DNA of 64,000 bases from Acidobacteriota bacterium (GCA_020845575.1 JADLFL010000054.1:58754-122753), one strand, 5' to 3'. Counted from the first letter of the stretch, positions 8,818-17,503 are shown. The notes: a model not told the origin generated them from the sequence alone. Program-made: numbers and translations.

Positions 8818-9741
8818 TCACGCTCCCGCGAAGGCGTGGACGAAGACGCGGCTGGGGTCGTCTTCCGGCATGAGGAGGAGCGTCTGGCCTGAGACGGTCA
8901 TCCCTTCGTGGCTCAGCACCACGCCGCGATCCGTCGCGCCGACGACGATGCGTTCGAGGAGGTCGAGGGTGGGCCACTCCAGTCGATCGACAACGCCCTG
9001 ATCACCGAGAAGTCCACCGGCCAGCAGGTGCTCGCCGGTCCAGTGCAGGTCCTGATAGCGCGCGGCGCCGTCGTGCTCCACGCGACGTGACTCGCGCCCC
9101 TCGAGCGTCCACTCGTAGAACACGCGCGCATCCCAGTTGCAGCCCACGAGCGTCCCCGTCGTGGCCGCAACCGCCCCGATGTGGTCCTGCACGGGGAAGC
9201 TGGAGCGCAACGCGAGCGTCGCGGCGTCGCGGCACTGGATCGCGCTGGTGGAGGCACGCCGATACTCCGCAACAGGCAGCCAGAGCGCGTCGCCGAATCG
9301 GCTCAGCCCGCCCGGGTGGTATCGCTCCCCTTCCTGCACCTCCACACGCTGCAGCATCCCCCCGTCGGAGGCGCGAAACGCCACGAGCAGCCCCTTCTTC
9401 TCCGTCCGCAACACCGACGACACGAACCACACCGCCCCGTCGGCGCTCGCCGCAATCCCCTGCGGATGGTCGAGCACCGCGTTGAGCGACACCACCCGCT
9501 GCCGGGCCCCGAGCCCCGCCGATCGCACCGACTGTTGCCGCGCCAACGCCGGCATCGGCGCCGCCAGGGCGGCAACTCCCAGAGCAAACGCCGAGAGAAA
9601 CGCGCGACGAGATGCGTCTCCCGTATGAGTGCTTTTCGCGCTGAGGACGGGTGGGGCTCCGCCTTCGCCAAAGGCTCCGGCGTGACAGGTCGTCCGGTGA
9701 CAGGACCCGCGCCCGAGGTGCAGTTCGTACCCTTGAGGCAT
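8818..9741 (-). CDS. Tat-exported beta-propeller-like protein (DUF6454-like)
   Basis: 307 residues as drawn. A twin-arginine signal lies at about residues 45-70 (SRRAFLSAFALGVAALAAPMPALA). The mature part has repeated blade-like strands (GIAASADGAVWFVSSV, HPGGLSRFGDALWLPVAEY, GCNWDARVFYEWTL, TGEHLLAGGLLGD), as in secreted DUF6454 or lactonase-type propellers of unknown substrate. The first 44 residues come from a dispersed repeat rather than from the family, and no ATG lies between them and the signal, so the true start is unclear. Either the ATG at 9741 is used and the signal is internal, or a rare start is used inside the repeat. Confidence 0.65.
   Translation of the reverse strand: MPQGYELHLGRGSCHRTTCHAGAFGEGGAPPVLSAKSTHTGDASRRAFLSAFALGVAALAAPMPALARQQSVRSAGLGARQRVVSLNAVLDHPQGIAASADGAVWFVSSVLRTEKKGLLVAFRASDGGMLQRVEVQEGERYHPGGLSRFGDALWLPVAEYRRASTSAIQCRDAATLALRSSFPVQDHIGAVAATTGTLVGCNWDARVFYEWTLEGRESRRVEHDGAARYQDLHWTGEHLLAGGLLGDQGVVDRLEWPTLDLLERIVVGATDRGVVLSHEGMTVSGQTLLLMPEDDPSRVFVHAFAGA
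9614..9711. repeat. dispersed repeat, copy A (contains a 33-bp insertion)
   Basis: A 45-bp core (9614-9658) matches 46934-46978 with three mismatches, and a second 20-bp part (9692-9711) matches 46981-47000 with one mismatch (a 2-bp GT lies before it in both). On the minus strand it reads APPVLSAK then TGDA in both copies. Copy A has exactly 33 extra bases between the two parts. Both copies lie just upstream of genes for Tat-signal proteins. Confidence 0.8.
9659..9691. mobile_element. 33-bp palindromic element inserted in the dispersed repeat
   Basis: The block begins CCGCCTTCGCC and ends GGCGTGACAGG plus two bases. It is absent from the matching repeat at 46934-47000. It resembles the elements at 20931 and 43641, sharing CCTTCGCC, GGCT, CGG and a terminal ACAGG. 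No duplicated target bases are visible. Boundaries are uncertain by 1-2 bases. Confidence 0.6.
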
Positions 9742-9886
9742 GGGGAGATTTCACCCCTCGCGGCGACTTGACGCAAGCCCCTCGGATCGCCTTGCGCAAC
9801 CCGCTGGCCGATGGCAGACTCACCGAACGTTGTCCTCCGCCAACCGGCCACGCACGGGGCGGGCGTCGCGTCAGCCAGAAGTCCCG

Positions 9887-10471
9887 GTGCCCTTCCGGTA
9901 CCAGTTCAGCGAGGCCGACTGCGTCCCCACCACATTCCTGAACGGCATCGCCCGGCTCTTCGGCCGCGGCGAGATCCCGCCGCTCGTGATCCAGCGTGTC
10001 TACACGTACACCCTCAACGGCGTGAGCCGCAGCAACACGCTCGGCGACGGCACCGACGAATGGGGCATCCGTGTCACGGCGGAGTGGCTTGGCGCCTATC
10101 GCGAAGGCAGGTTCGCGCTGAAGACCGAGTACCTCCGCGGCGCGGAAGTGCACGTGAAGCGCGGCAACCAGCTCGTGGCGTGCCTCAACACAGGCGGCGT
10201 CGGGCTCTGCAACCTCCATATCGGTGGCAGCACCTGGCACTACGTCCTGGCGCTCAAGGCCGATCCCGAAGGCCTGTCGTTCTTCGATCCCTACTTCCAG
10301 CGCACGGTGAAGGGCCTCGGCGGCGCGGCGCAGCGGCTGCACGACGATCCCGACGGTGCCAATCTCTGGATCGAACGTGACTGGCTCGACACGTACAGCA
10401 ACCGGAAGCGGTACTGCTTCGGCACGATTCGCAATCGCGAAGCGGTCCTCCTGTGGCGCGTGAAGCGCTAG
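9887..10471 (+). CDS. peptidase C39-like family protein
   Basis: 194 residues from a GTG start; the family resemblance begins there with FRYQFSEADCVPTTFLNGI. That motif places a Cys at the catalytic position of the C39/papain-like fold. HIGGSTWHYVLAL and FFDPYFQ supply the His and Asp regions typical of C39-like domains. No ABC transporter or membrane segment is attached and no signal peptide is seen, so it is probably a cytoplasmic thiol protease or amidase of unknown substrate. Its last 19 bases overlap the start of the next gene in another frame, suggesting coupling. An earlier in-frame start at 9740 would add unlikely basic sequence. Confidence 0.65.
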   Translation: MPFRYQFSEADCVPTTFLNGIARLFGRGEIPPLVIQRVYTYTLNGVSRSNTLGDGTDEWGIRVTAEWLGAYREGRFALKTEYLRGAEVHVKRGNQLVACLNTGGVGLCNLHIGGSTWHYVLALKADPEGLSFFDPYFQRTVKGLGGAAQRLHDDPDGANLWIERDWLDTYSNRKRYCFGTIRNREAVLLWRVKR

Positions 10472-11751
10472 CCCCCTCGCGCTTCGCGCAGCTCAGTGGC
10501 GTGACCCGCGACGAGCGGGCCGCGCTGGCGTGGAGCTTCGTCTATTTCTTCGCGCTCCTCTGCGCGTACGGCCTGCTCCGGCCGCTGCGTGAGGAGATGG
10601 GCGTTCGCCACGGCGTCGACAAACTCCAGTGGCTCTTCAGCGGCACGTTCGTCTGCATGCTGCTGGCGCAGCCGCTCTACGGCGCGATCGTCTCGCGGTA
10701 TCAGCGCCGCATCTTCCTGCCCGCCGTCTACGGCTTCTTCGTCGCATGCCTGGTCGGCTTCTATCTGGTCTTCCGGGCCGACGTGGGCATGACCGTCGCC
10801 GTGCCCGCGTTCTTCATCTGGGTGAGCGTCTTCAACCTGTTCGTCGTGTCGGTGTTCTGGAGCTTCATGTCCGACATCTTCACGAGCGATCAGGCCAAGC
10901 GCCTCTACGGCATCATCGCCGCAGGCGGCACGTGCGGCGCGCTGGCGGGGCCAGGTCTCACGGCACTGCTCGTCGAGCGCGTGGGTGTGCCGCAACTCAT
11001 GCTGATCTCCGCGCTGGTGCTCTCCGGCGCGCTCGTCGCCATCCTGCGCCTGCTGCCGTGGGCCACGGAGCGGCGCGGCGTCGATCGCCCCATCGGCGGG
11101 ACCGTACTCGCGGGCGCGCGCCTGATGCTCGGCTCGCCGTTCCTGCGTCTGCTCGCCGGCCTCCTGCTCCTCTACGTCACCGTCAACACCATCCTCTACT
11201 ACCAGCAGGCTGCCGTCGTGTCGCGCGCGTTCACGGATCCGGGCGCCCGGGCGGCCTACTTCGCACGCATCGACTTCTCAGTGAACGCGCTGACAGTGAT
11301 CACGCAGGTGTGCGTGACGCGTGTGCTGCTGACGCGTGCCGGCGTGACGCCGCTCCTGATGCTGTCTCCGCTGCTCGTGGCGGCGGGCTTCGCGTGGCTG
11401 GCCGTCTCTCCGACACCGCTGCTGCTCGCGGCCATCCAGGTCGTGCACCGCGCGGGGAACTTCGCGCTGATCGCGCCGGCGCGCGAGAGCCTGTTCACAC
11501 GCGTGGATCGCGAGACGCGCTACAAGGCCAAGGCGTTCATCGACACGGCCATCTATCGCGGTGGCGATCTCGTGAACGGCTGGATCATGGCCGGCATCGT
11601 CGCGATGCAGATGCCGCTCGCGGAGGTCGCCCTGATCGGCCTGGTCGTGGCCGGGACGTGGGCCCTCTTCGGCTGGCGTATCGGCCGTACGCACGACGCG
11701 CACCTGGCGGCGGCCGGGAGTCCCTCGTCTGGCCTTTCCTCCACCTCGTGA
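10453..11751 (+). CDS. NTP/NDP exchange transporter-like membrane protein
   Basis: 432 residues with about 11-12 hydrophobic helices (SFVYFFALLCAYGLLRPLREEMG at the N terminus, YGIIAAGGTCGALAGPGL in the middle, YKAKAFIDTAIYRGGDLVNGW near the C terminus). The YFFALL...YGLLRPLR start and the KAFIDTAIYRGGD motif recall the ATP/ADP-translocase (Npt1/Tlc) superfamily found in free-living bacteria as well as intracellular ones. The transported substrate cannot be deduced. A plain MFS carrier is the alternative. The GTG start lies inside the end of the C39-like gene. Confidence 0.7.
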   Translation: MAREALAPSRFAQLSGVTRDERAALAWSFVYFFALLCAYGLLRPLREEMGVRHGVDKLQWLFSGTFVCMLLAQPLYGAIVSRYQRRIFLPAVYGFFVACLVGFYLVFRADVGMTVAVPAFFIWVSVFNLFVVSVFWSFMSDIFTSDQAKRLYGIIAAGGTCGALAGPGLTALLVERVGVPQLMLISALVLSGALVAILRLLPWATERRGVDRPIGGTVLAGARLMLGSPFLRLLAGLLLLYVTVNTILYYQQAAVVSRAFTDPGARAAYFARIDFSVNALTVITQVCVTRVLLTRAGVTPLLMLSPLLVAAGFAWLAVSPTPLLLAAIQVVHRAGNFALIAPARESLFTRVDRETRYKAKAFIDTAIYRGGDLVNGWIMAGIVAMQMPLAEVALIGLVVAGTWALFGWRIGRTHDAHLAAAGSPSSGLSSTS

Positions 11752-11857
11752 CGCGCTGGCGGCGTCCGGTCACTGGCCTGTTGCCGATCGCCCCATTGCC
11801 GTGACAGCGTACACGCCGCGCGCATGCCGCGCGCGGCACGTCTCCCGGGAGTCGACA

Positions 11858-12952
11858 GTGTCCATCACGCGACGTACGTTCCTCGGTACCAGCCTTGCCA
11901 CAGCGGCCGCTGTGACGCTGCCCGTGCGCTCGGCCTCGGCCGCGCCGCTGAAGGTCCTCGTCATCGGCGGGACGGGATTCCTCGGTCCGCACACCGTGCG
12001 CCGGCTGCGCGAGCGCGGCCACACGGTCACGCTGTTCAATCGCGGACGGACGAACCCCGGGCTCTTCCCCGACATCGAACAACTGCGCGGCGATCGCAAG
12101 ACCGATCTCTCGGCGCTCGAAGGACGCAAGTGGGACGCGGTCATCGATCCGTCGGCCTACATTCCGGCGGACGTGACGCGCAGCGCCACGCTGCTCGCGC
12201 CCAACGTGGGGCACTACCTGCTCATCTCGACCATCTCCGTGTACGCGGCCATCGACACGCCGGGCATGGACGAAGGGGCTCCCCTCGCCACACTGAAGGA
12301 TCCCACAGTGACCGAGGTGACGGGCGGGTCGTACGGTGGACTGAAGGTGCTGTGCGAGCAGGCGGCCGAGAAGGCGATGCCCGGCAAGACCACCGTCATC
12401 CGCCCCGGCCTCATCGTCGGGCCGGGCGATACGACGGACCGCTTCACGTACTGGCCCATGCGTGTGGCGCGCGGCGGTGAGGTGCTTGCGCCACATGCCG
12501 CGAGCGACTACGTGCAGTGCATCGACGTGCGCGACCTCGCGAACTTCATCGTGACGTGCGTGGAGAATCGCACGACGGGAATCTACAACGCCGACGCGCC
12601 CCAGGCGAGCCTCACGATGGGGCGCCTGCTGGAGACGTGCCGGGACGTGACGCGCGCGCAGGCCACGTTCGTCTGGCTTCCGCTCGATTTCATGGAGGCT
12701 CAGGAAGTACGCGCGTGGAGCGACATGCCCGTGTGGCTGCCGCCGCAGGGCGAGTACGCCGGGGCGGGTCAGATCAGCGTCAAGGCCGCGATGGCCAAGG
12801 GGCTGACGCACCGCCCTCTGGCCGAAACCGTACGCGACACGTTCGCGTACGTCGAGACGTGGCCCGCGGAGCGCAAGGCCGCGCTCAAGGCAGGCTTGTC
12901 ACCCGACCGCGAGAAGGCCGTCCTCGCCGCCTGGAAAGCCAGAACACGCTGA
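11858..12952 (+). CDS. Tat-exported NAD-dependent epimerase/dehydratase family protein
   Basis: 364 residues. The GTG start has GGGAG 6 bases upstream; a longer ORF exists but adds nothing family-like. The signal is SITRRTFLGTSLATAAAV, a twin-arginine motif. The extended-SDR Rossmann motif VLVIGGTGFLGPHTVRRL follows, then NRGRTNPGLFPDIEQLRGDR, STISVYA (Ser) and YGGLKVLCE (catalytic YxxxK as Tyr-Gly-Gly-Leu-Lys). Closest in style to the isoflavone-reductase/epimerase group common in Acidobacteria and Planctomycetes. Tat export would allow folding with NAD(P) before transport. Substrate unknown. Confidence 0.82.
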   Translation: MSITRRTFLGTSLATAAAVTLPVRSASAAPLKVLVIGGTGFLGPHTVRRLRERGHTVTLFNRGRTNPGLFPDIEQLRGDRKTDLSALEGRKWDAVIDPSAYIPADVTRSATLLAPNVGHYLLISTISVYAAIDTPGMDEGAPLATLKDPTVTEVTGGSYGGLKVLCEQAAEKAMPGKTTVIRPGLIVGPGDTTDRFTYWPMRVARGGEVLAPHAASDYVQCIDVRDLANFIVTCVENRTTGIYNADAPQASLTMGRLLETCRDVTRAQATFVWLPLDFMEAQEVRAWSDMPVWLPPQGEYAGAGQISVKAAMAKGLTHRPLAETVRDTFAYVETWPAERKAALKAGLSPDREKAVLAAWKARTR

Positions 12953-13012
12953 CTCCTCCGGGCGTAGGGGCCTGGCTTGCCCGGCCCGCCCACCGCGGCA
13001 AAAACCCCTTCG

Positions 13013-13762
13013 TCAGTGGCCAGGTGCGGTGAGGACGAGCGCGCCGTCTTTCATGACGACGATCGTGTGCTCCCAGTGCGCGGTCCATCCACCGTCGCGC
13101 GTGGCGATGGTCCAGCGATCCTTCAGCGTGCGAATCCGGCCCGAGTGCTCGGCGACGAGCGGCTCGACGGCCAGCACCAGCCCCTCGGTGAGCAGCGGCG
13201 AGCGACCGCCCGGATCGAAGTTCGGCACCTCGGGCGGCTCGTGGATGCTCCGGCCAACACCGTGTCCGGTGAGGTCGCGCACCACCGAGAACCCCTCGCG
13301 CCTGACATGGCCGTCGATGGCCGCGCCGAGTGCGTGGACCGGCAGTCCGGGACGCACGATCGCAAGCGCGGCGGCCAGCGCACGTTCCGCGGCCCGCGCG
13401 AGTCGCCTCCCCCGTGACGTGGATGGCTCGACGGCCACCGTGATGGCGCCATCGGCCACGTAACCATCGACCAGTGGCGTCACGTCGATCTTGACGAGAT
13501 CGCCCGCGCGCAGCGGCGTGCGCGTCGGCAGGCCGTGGACAACGGCGTCGTTCACGCTCACGAATGCTGCGCACGGCGCGCCGTAGATGACGACCGGCGC
13601 GGCCTGCGCACCCTCCTGACGCAGGATCTCCGCACCGACGGCTTCGACGTCGGCGGGCGTCGCACCAGGCACCACTGCGTCACGCATGGCCGCCAGCGCC
13701 CGCGCCACGACCCGCCCCGCGCGCGCCATGCCCTGCAGTTCCTCGTCGCTCGTGATCGACAT
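13013..13762 (-). CDS. map: type I methionine aminopeptidase
   Basis: 249 residues, the usual length. Removes the N-terminal Met from new proteins in the cytoplasm. The metal-site residues are visible: Asp in VKIDVTPLVDGYVADGAIT (two Asp), His in TGHGVGRSIHEPP, Glu in LAVEPLVAE and Glu in HWEHTIVV. The His that positions substrate is in VHGLPTRTPL. It stands alone on the minus strand and is divergent from the DHDPS-family gene. A second map may be encoded elsewhere, as is common; nothing here tells which is essential. Confidence 0.95.
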   Translation of the reverse strand: MSITSDEELQGMARAGRVVARALAAMRDAVVPGATPADVEAVGAEILRQEGAQAAPVVIYGAPCAAFVSVNDAVVHGLPTRTPLRAGDLVKIDVTPLVDGYVADGAITVAVEPSTSRGRRLARAAERALAAALAIVRPGLPVHALGAAIDGHVRREGFSVVRDLTGHGVGRSIHEPPEVPNFDPGGRSPLLTEGLVLAVEPLVAEHSGRIRTLKDRWTIATRDGGWTAHWEHTIVVMKDGALVLTAPGH

Positions 13763-13812
13763 CCGTGGATCTTAGCGCGTGCCATGAGCGACCGGTGGCT
13801 TGCCATGAGCGA

Positions 13813-13846
13813 GCGTGGCGCCGCGCCGAAAGGCGTGGCGCCACGC
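13813..13846. other. 15-bp stem with GAAA tetraloop between divergent genes
   Basis: Arms GCGTGGCGCC (13813-13822) and GGCGCCACGC (13837-13846) enclose GCGCC-GAAA-GGCGT, giving a nearly perfect 15-bp stem capped on the plus strand by a GNRA tetraloop. It lies 50 bp from the map start and 62 bp before the next gene. A TATATC box just downstream may be the -10 for that gene. No T-run follows. Confidence 0.55.
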
Positions 13847-13907
13847 GAGTCGAATGGGGTATATCGTGTCAGCCGTTCCCCGCGCGACGGCCAAGGAGAG
13901 AGCGTCA

Positions 13908-14816
13908 GTGCAAGGTGTGTATTCCGTGCTCGCCACGCCGTTCAGGCAGGGTGGCGATGTCGATGTCAAAAGCCTGCGTCGCTACGTCGAGCACTTCATC
14001 GGCGCAGGCGTGTCCGGATTCACCGCGCTCGGCGTCCTCGGTGAAGCCGCACGTCTTACCGAGCGCGAACGCGCGCTCGTGCTCGACACGGTGCTGACGC
14101 AGGTCGCTGGTCGTGTGCCTGTCGTGGTCGGCACGACCACCGAAGGCCTGCACACCTGCCTCGAGCTGAGTCGCGCCGCGCAGTCGGCAGGCGCTGCTGC
14201 CGTGATGGTGAGCCCGCCGCGCGCGCCGAAGCTCAATTCCGGCAGCGTGAAGGCCCACTTCGCCGCGCTCGCCGACGCGCTCACCATCCCCATCGTCATC
14301 CAGGATTTCCCTCCGGTTTCCGGCTTCGCGATGGAACCGTCGCTGCTCGTGCAGATCGCGCGCGACGTGCCTGCGGCACGCGTCATCAAGCTCGAAGACC
14401 CACCGACGCCGCTCAAGACCGCACGACTGCTCGACGCGGCAGGCGACATGCCGCTGACCATCTTCGGCGGCCTCGGCGGCGTCTACCTGCTCGAGGAACT
14501 GATGGCGGGTTCGGCAGGCGCCATGACGGGGTTCGCGTTCCCGGAAATCCTCGTCGACATCGTGGGCCGGTGGCACGCCGGCGATCGGGAAGGCGCCGCT
14601 GACGTGTTCTACAGGACCGTCCCGCTGATGCGCCTGGAGTTCCAGGAGGGCATCGGCATGGCCGTGCGCAAGGAGGTGCTCCGGCGGCGTGGACTCATCG
14701 CCGACGCGTCCACGCGCGCGCCAGGCGCCACGCTGGACGCCGGCACGAAGGCGGCACTCGACAGCCTCATCGCATGGACGGCAGCACAGGAAGGCTTCGC
14801 ATGGATCTCGGCCTGA
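13908..14816 (+). CDS. DapA-fold (dihydrodipicolinate synthase family) lyase or aldolase
   Basis: 302 residues; GTG start with AAGGAG 9 bases upstream. The N-acetylneuraminate lyase/DHDPS TIM barrel is clear: VYSVLATPFRQGGDVD, SGFTALGVLGEAARLT, PVVVGTTTEG, and the Schiff-base Lys in RVIKLEDPPTP. Where true DapA has the catalytic Tyr (YNVP) this protein has IQDFPP, so lysine biosynthesis is unlikely. Proline dehydrogenase two genes on hints at proline or hydroxyproline breakdown, but a sugar-acid aldolase is equally possible. The end overlaps the next SDR gene by 16 bases. Confidence 0.8.
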   Translation: MQGVYSVLATPFRQGGDVDVKSLRRYVEHFIGAGVSGFTALGVLGEAARLTERERALVLDTVLTQVAGRVPVVVGTTTEGLHTCLELSRAAQSAGAAAVMVSPPRAPKLNSGSVKAHFAALADALTIPIVIQDFPPVSGFAMEPSLLVQIARDVPAARVIKLEDPPTPLKTARLLDAAGDMPLTIFGGLGGVYLLEELMAGSAGAMTGFAFPEILVDIVGRWHAGDREGAADVFYRTVPLMRLEFQEGIGMAVRKEVLRRRGLIADASTRAPGATLDAGTKAALDSLIAWTAAQEGFAWISA

Positions 14817-15595
14817 CAGGCAAGGTAGCGATGGTGGGCGGGGCGAGCCGCGGGCTCGGCTTCGCCGTGGCGCGCGCGCTCGTGGCCGAAGGCGCGCAGG
14901 TGTCGATCGCCTCACGCGACGCGGTGCGCGTAGACGCAGCGGCACAGGCACTGCGCGAGGCCACGCCCGGTGCGCAGGTCCTCGCGGTGCCTGCCGACCT
15001 CCGCACCGCTGACGACATCGCCACGTGGCACCAGGCGACGATGGACCGGTTCGGCGGTGTAGACCTGCTGTTTGCCAACACCGGTGGTCCGCCGCCAGGC
15101 CCCGCGCTCGCGTTCGACGACCAGGCGTGGCAACAGGCAGTCGACCTGCTGCTGCTCAGCACCATCCGCATGGTGCGTCTGGCGGTCCCGGTCATGGCTG
15201 CGCGCGGCGGCGGCAGCATCCTGATGACGACATCGTCTGCGGTGCTGGAACCGATCCCGAACCTCGCGCTCTCGAACGTGGTGCGCGCGAGCGTGGCGGC
15301 GCTGGTCAAGACGCTGTCCAACGAACTGGCCGGCCAGAAGATCAGGGTCAACAATCTCGTCCCCGGCCGGATCGACACCGATCGCGTGCGCGAACTGGAC
15401 GAAGGGCGGGCGCAGGCGTCCAACGTGACGCTGGACGAGCAGCGCCGGCGCATGGAGGCCACGATCCCGCTCGGGCGGTACGGGGCTCCCGACGAGTTCG
15501 GCAGGGCCGCGGCGTTCCTGCTCTCTGACGCCTCGGCCTACACGACCGGTGCATTCCTCCAGATCGACGGGGGTATGCTGAAGGGCGTCTGGTAA
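14801..15595 (+). CDS. atypical SDR family oxidoreductase
   Basis: 264 residues; AGGAAGG lies just upstream of the ATG, inside the end of the preceding gene. The cofactor motif is AMVGGASRGLGFAVARAL (GGxxxGxG type) and NTGGPPPGPA replaces the usual NNAG. The Ser of the catalytic tetrad may be in TTSSAVLE, but the YxxxK motif is replaced by ALSNVVRAS, so the catalytic Tyr and Lys are missing at their usual places. This matches the atypical BKR-like SDR subgroup. Function unknown; coupled to the DapA-fold gene. Confidence 0.78.
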   Translation: MDLGLTGKVAMVGGASRGLGFAVARALVAEGAQVSIASRDAVRVDAAAQALREATPGAQVLAVPADLRTADDIATWHQATMDRFGGVDLLFANTGGPPPGPALAFDDQAWQQAVDLLLLSTIRMVRLAVPVMAARGGGSILMTTSSAVLEPIPNLALSNVVRASVAALVKTLSNELAGQKIRVNNLVPGRIDTDRVRELDEGRAQASNVTLDEQRRRMEATIPLGRYGAPDEFGRAAAFLLSDASAYTTGAFLQIDGGMLKGVW

Positions 15596-15609
15596 CCGGA
15601 GACTCACGC

Positions 15610-16545
15610 ATGAATCCCGTCCGCAGCCTGTTGCTCGCCGCCTCGGAGAACCGCTGGATGCGGGAGCACGCCACGAGCCTGCCCGTCTTCAGGCGGGCGG
15701 TGAAGCGCTTCATGCCAGGCGAACGCCTGGAGGATGCCCTCGATGCGGCGGCGGCACTGCGCGCCGAGGACGGCACACCCGTCCTTCTCACGCGTCTCGG
15801 CGAGAACGTCACGGACATGGCGGAAGCCGATGCCGTGGCCGCGCACTACCTCGACGCGTGCGACCAGATCGAACGACGGGGCATCGACGGGCAAGTCTCC
15901 ATCAAGCTCACACAGCTCGGGCTCGATATCGATCCCGTGCGCTGCCGTGAGCACGTCAGGCAACTCGCCGCGCGCGCCGCACGACAGCACACGCTGCTCT
16001 GGATCGACATGGAGCAGCACACGTACGTGGACGCCACGCTCGCGATGTACCACGAGGTGCTCACCGAGTCCCGCAACGTGGGCGTGGCGCTGCAGTCGTA
16101 CCTGTTCCGTACGCCGAAGGATCTCGACGCGATCATCGCGGCGGGTGGCGCGGTCCGTCTCGTGAAGGGGGCGTACAAGGAACCGGAGTCGGTGGCGTAC
16201 CCGAAGAAACCCGACGTGGATGCCGCGTATCTCGCCCTTGCGCGCACGATGATTGGCGAGGAGGCGCGTGCGCGTGGATTCCGCGCCATCTTCGGTACGC
16301 ACGACGTCACGATCATCGACGCCATCCAGCAGCACGCGAAGGCCACCGGCGTGGCGCCGAGCGAGTACGAGTTCGCGCTGCTCTACGGCATCCAGCGTGG
16401 TGTGCAGCGACAGCTCGCACGCGATGGCTACGTGCTGCGCGTGCTCATCAGCTACGGTGAGTACTGGTTCCCGTGGTACATGCGTCGCCTCGCCGAGCGC
16501 CCCGCGAACGTGTGGTTCGTGGCGCGGAGCATCTTCGCGAAGTGA
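15610..16545 (+). CDS. proline dehydrogenase
   Basis: 311 residues, matching the short monofunctional bacterial enzymes. Oxidises L-proline to 1-pyrroline-5-carboxylate with FAD and passes electrons to the quinone pool. Barrel motifs are present: SIKLTQLGLDID, WIDMEQHTYVD, ALQSYLFRTPKDL, AVRLVKGAYKEPE and FGTHD. The C-terminal YGEYWFPWYMRRLAERPAN matches the family's conserved Tyr and RRxxERP substrate-binding segment. It follows the SDR gene after 14 bp. No P5C dehydrogenase gene is in the window. Confidence 0.93.
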   Translation: MNPVRSLLLAASENRWMREHATSLPVFRRAVKRFMPGERLEDALDAAAALRAEDGTPVLLTRLGENVTDMAEADAVAAHYLDACDQIERRGIDGQVSIKLTQLGLDIDPVRCREHVRQLAARAARQHTLLWIDMEQHTYVDATLAMYHEVLTESRNVGVALQSYLFRTPKDLDAIIAAGGAVRLVKGAYKEPESVAYPKKPDVDAAYLALARTMIGEEARARGFRAIFGTHDVTIIDAIQQHAKATGVAPSEYEFALLYGIQRGVQRQLARDGYVLRVLISYGEYWFPWYMRRLAERPANVWFVARSIFAK

Positions 16546-16615
16546 CGGACATCAGCGGCCCAGGGCTTACGGCTCAGGGCTTACGGAACAACCGTCTCGC
16601 ACATCGCGCATCGTG

Positions 16616-17461
16616 ATGGCTGGCATCGACGCGCATTGTCATCTCTGGCGGTTCGACGCCCGTGAATACGACTGGATTCCCGACGAGCCTGCCGTGCTGC
16701 GGCAGGATCATCTCGCTGCGGATCTCGTGCGCGAACTCGATGCGGCAGGCATAGATGGGGCGATAGCGGTACAGGCGCGTCAGTCGCTCGCGGAGAACGA
16801 TTTCCTGCTCGAGCAGGCACGCGCCGGCGGCGGCCGGATCCGTGGAGTTGTCGGCTGGGTCGATCTGGCGGCAGACGATGTGAGCGACGTGCTGTCGTCG
16901 TACGCGTCGCGGCCCGGATTCGTTGGCGTGCGACACATCGTCCAGGCCGAACCGGATCCCGGCTTCCTCGCACGGCCTGCGTTCAATCGCGGCATCGCAT
17001 TGCTGCGCGGTCACGGCCTCGTGTACGACGTTCTCGTCTACGCGCCGCAACTGCCCGCAGCAATTGCCTTCGTGGATGCGCATCCCGATCAGCCGTTCGT
17101 GCTCGATCACGTCGCCAAGCCGGCCATCGCGGCAGCCAGCTTCGACGACACATGGCTGCGCGATTTCCGTGAGATCGCACGCCGGCCGCACGTCACGTGC
17201 AAGCTCTCAGGCCTCGTCACCGAGGTGCGCGATGAGTCCTGGGACGCCGACCTGCTCCGCCGCTATCTCGACGCCGCGCTCGAGGCCTTCGGACCTGCGA
17301 GGCTCATGTTCGGCAGCGACTGGCCCGTGTGTCGCCTGCGCGCCGAGTACGGCGAGTGGGTGTCCGTCCTGCGCGCGTACACGGATGCGCTGAGTCCCGA
17401 CGAACGCGCCGCCGTCTGGGGCACGACCGCCACGACCGTGTACGGGCTGCCGAAGGCCTAG
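16616..17461 (+). CDS. amidohydrolase family protein, L-fuconolactonase-like
   Basis: 281 residues. The metal motif is at the start (DAHCHLWRFDAREYDWI), with a later His in LDHVAKP and Asp in FGSDWPVCRL. GVVGWVDL and GVRHIVQAEPDPGFL are typical of COG3618 lactonases and dicarboxylate hydrolases that act on sugar lactones. The ATG at 16616 is preceded by an in-frame GTG; either could start. A small direct repeat (CAGGGCTTACGG, 16561 and 16576) lies upstream. It may belong to sugar-acid use like the operon near 59 kb, but the two are not linked. Confidence 0.82.
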   Translation: MAGIDAHCHLWRFDAREYDWIPDEPAVLRQDHLAADLVRELDAAGIDGAIAVQARQSLAENDFLLEQARAGGGRIRGVVGWVDLAADDVSDVLSSYASRPGFVGVRHIVQAEPDPGFLARPAFNRGIALLRGHGLVYDVLVYAPQLPAAIAFVDAHPDQPFVLDHVAKPAIAAASFDDTWLRDFREIARRPHVTCKLSGLVTEVRDESWDADLLRRYLDAALEAFGPARLMFGSDWPVCRLRAEYGEWVSVLRAYTDALSPDERAAVWGTTATTVYGLPKA

Positions 17462-17503
17462 GGTCCTGGGCCCAAGGCCTTCGTCCCAGTGCTATAAAGC
17501 GTC

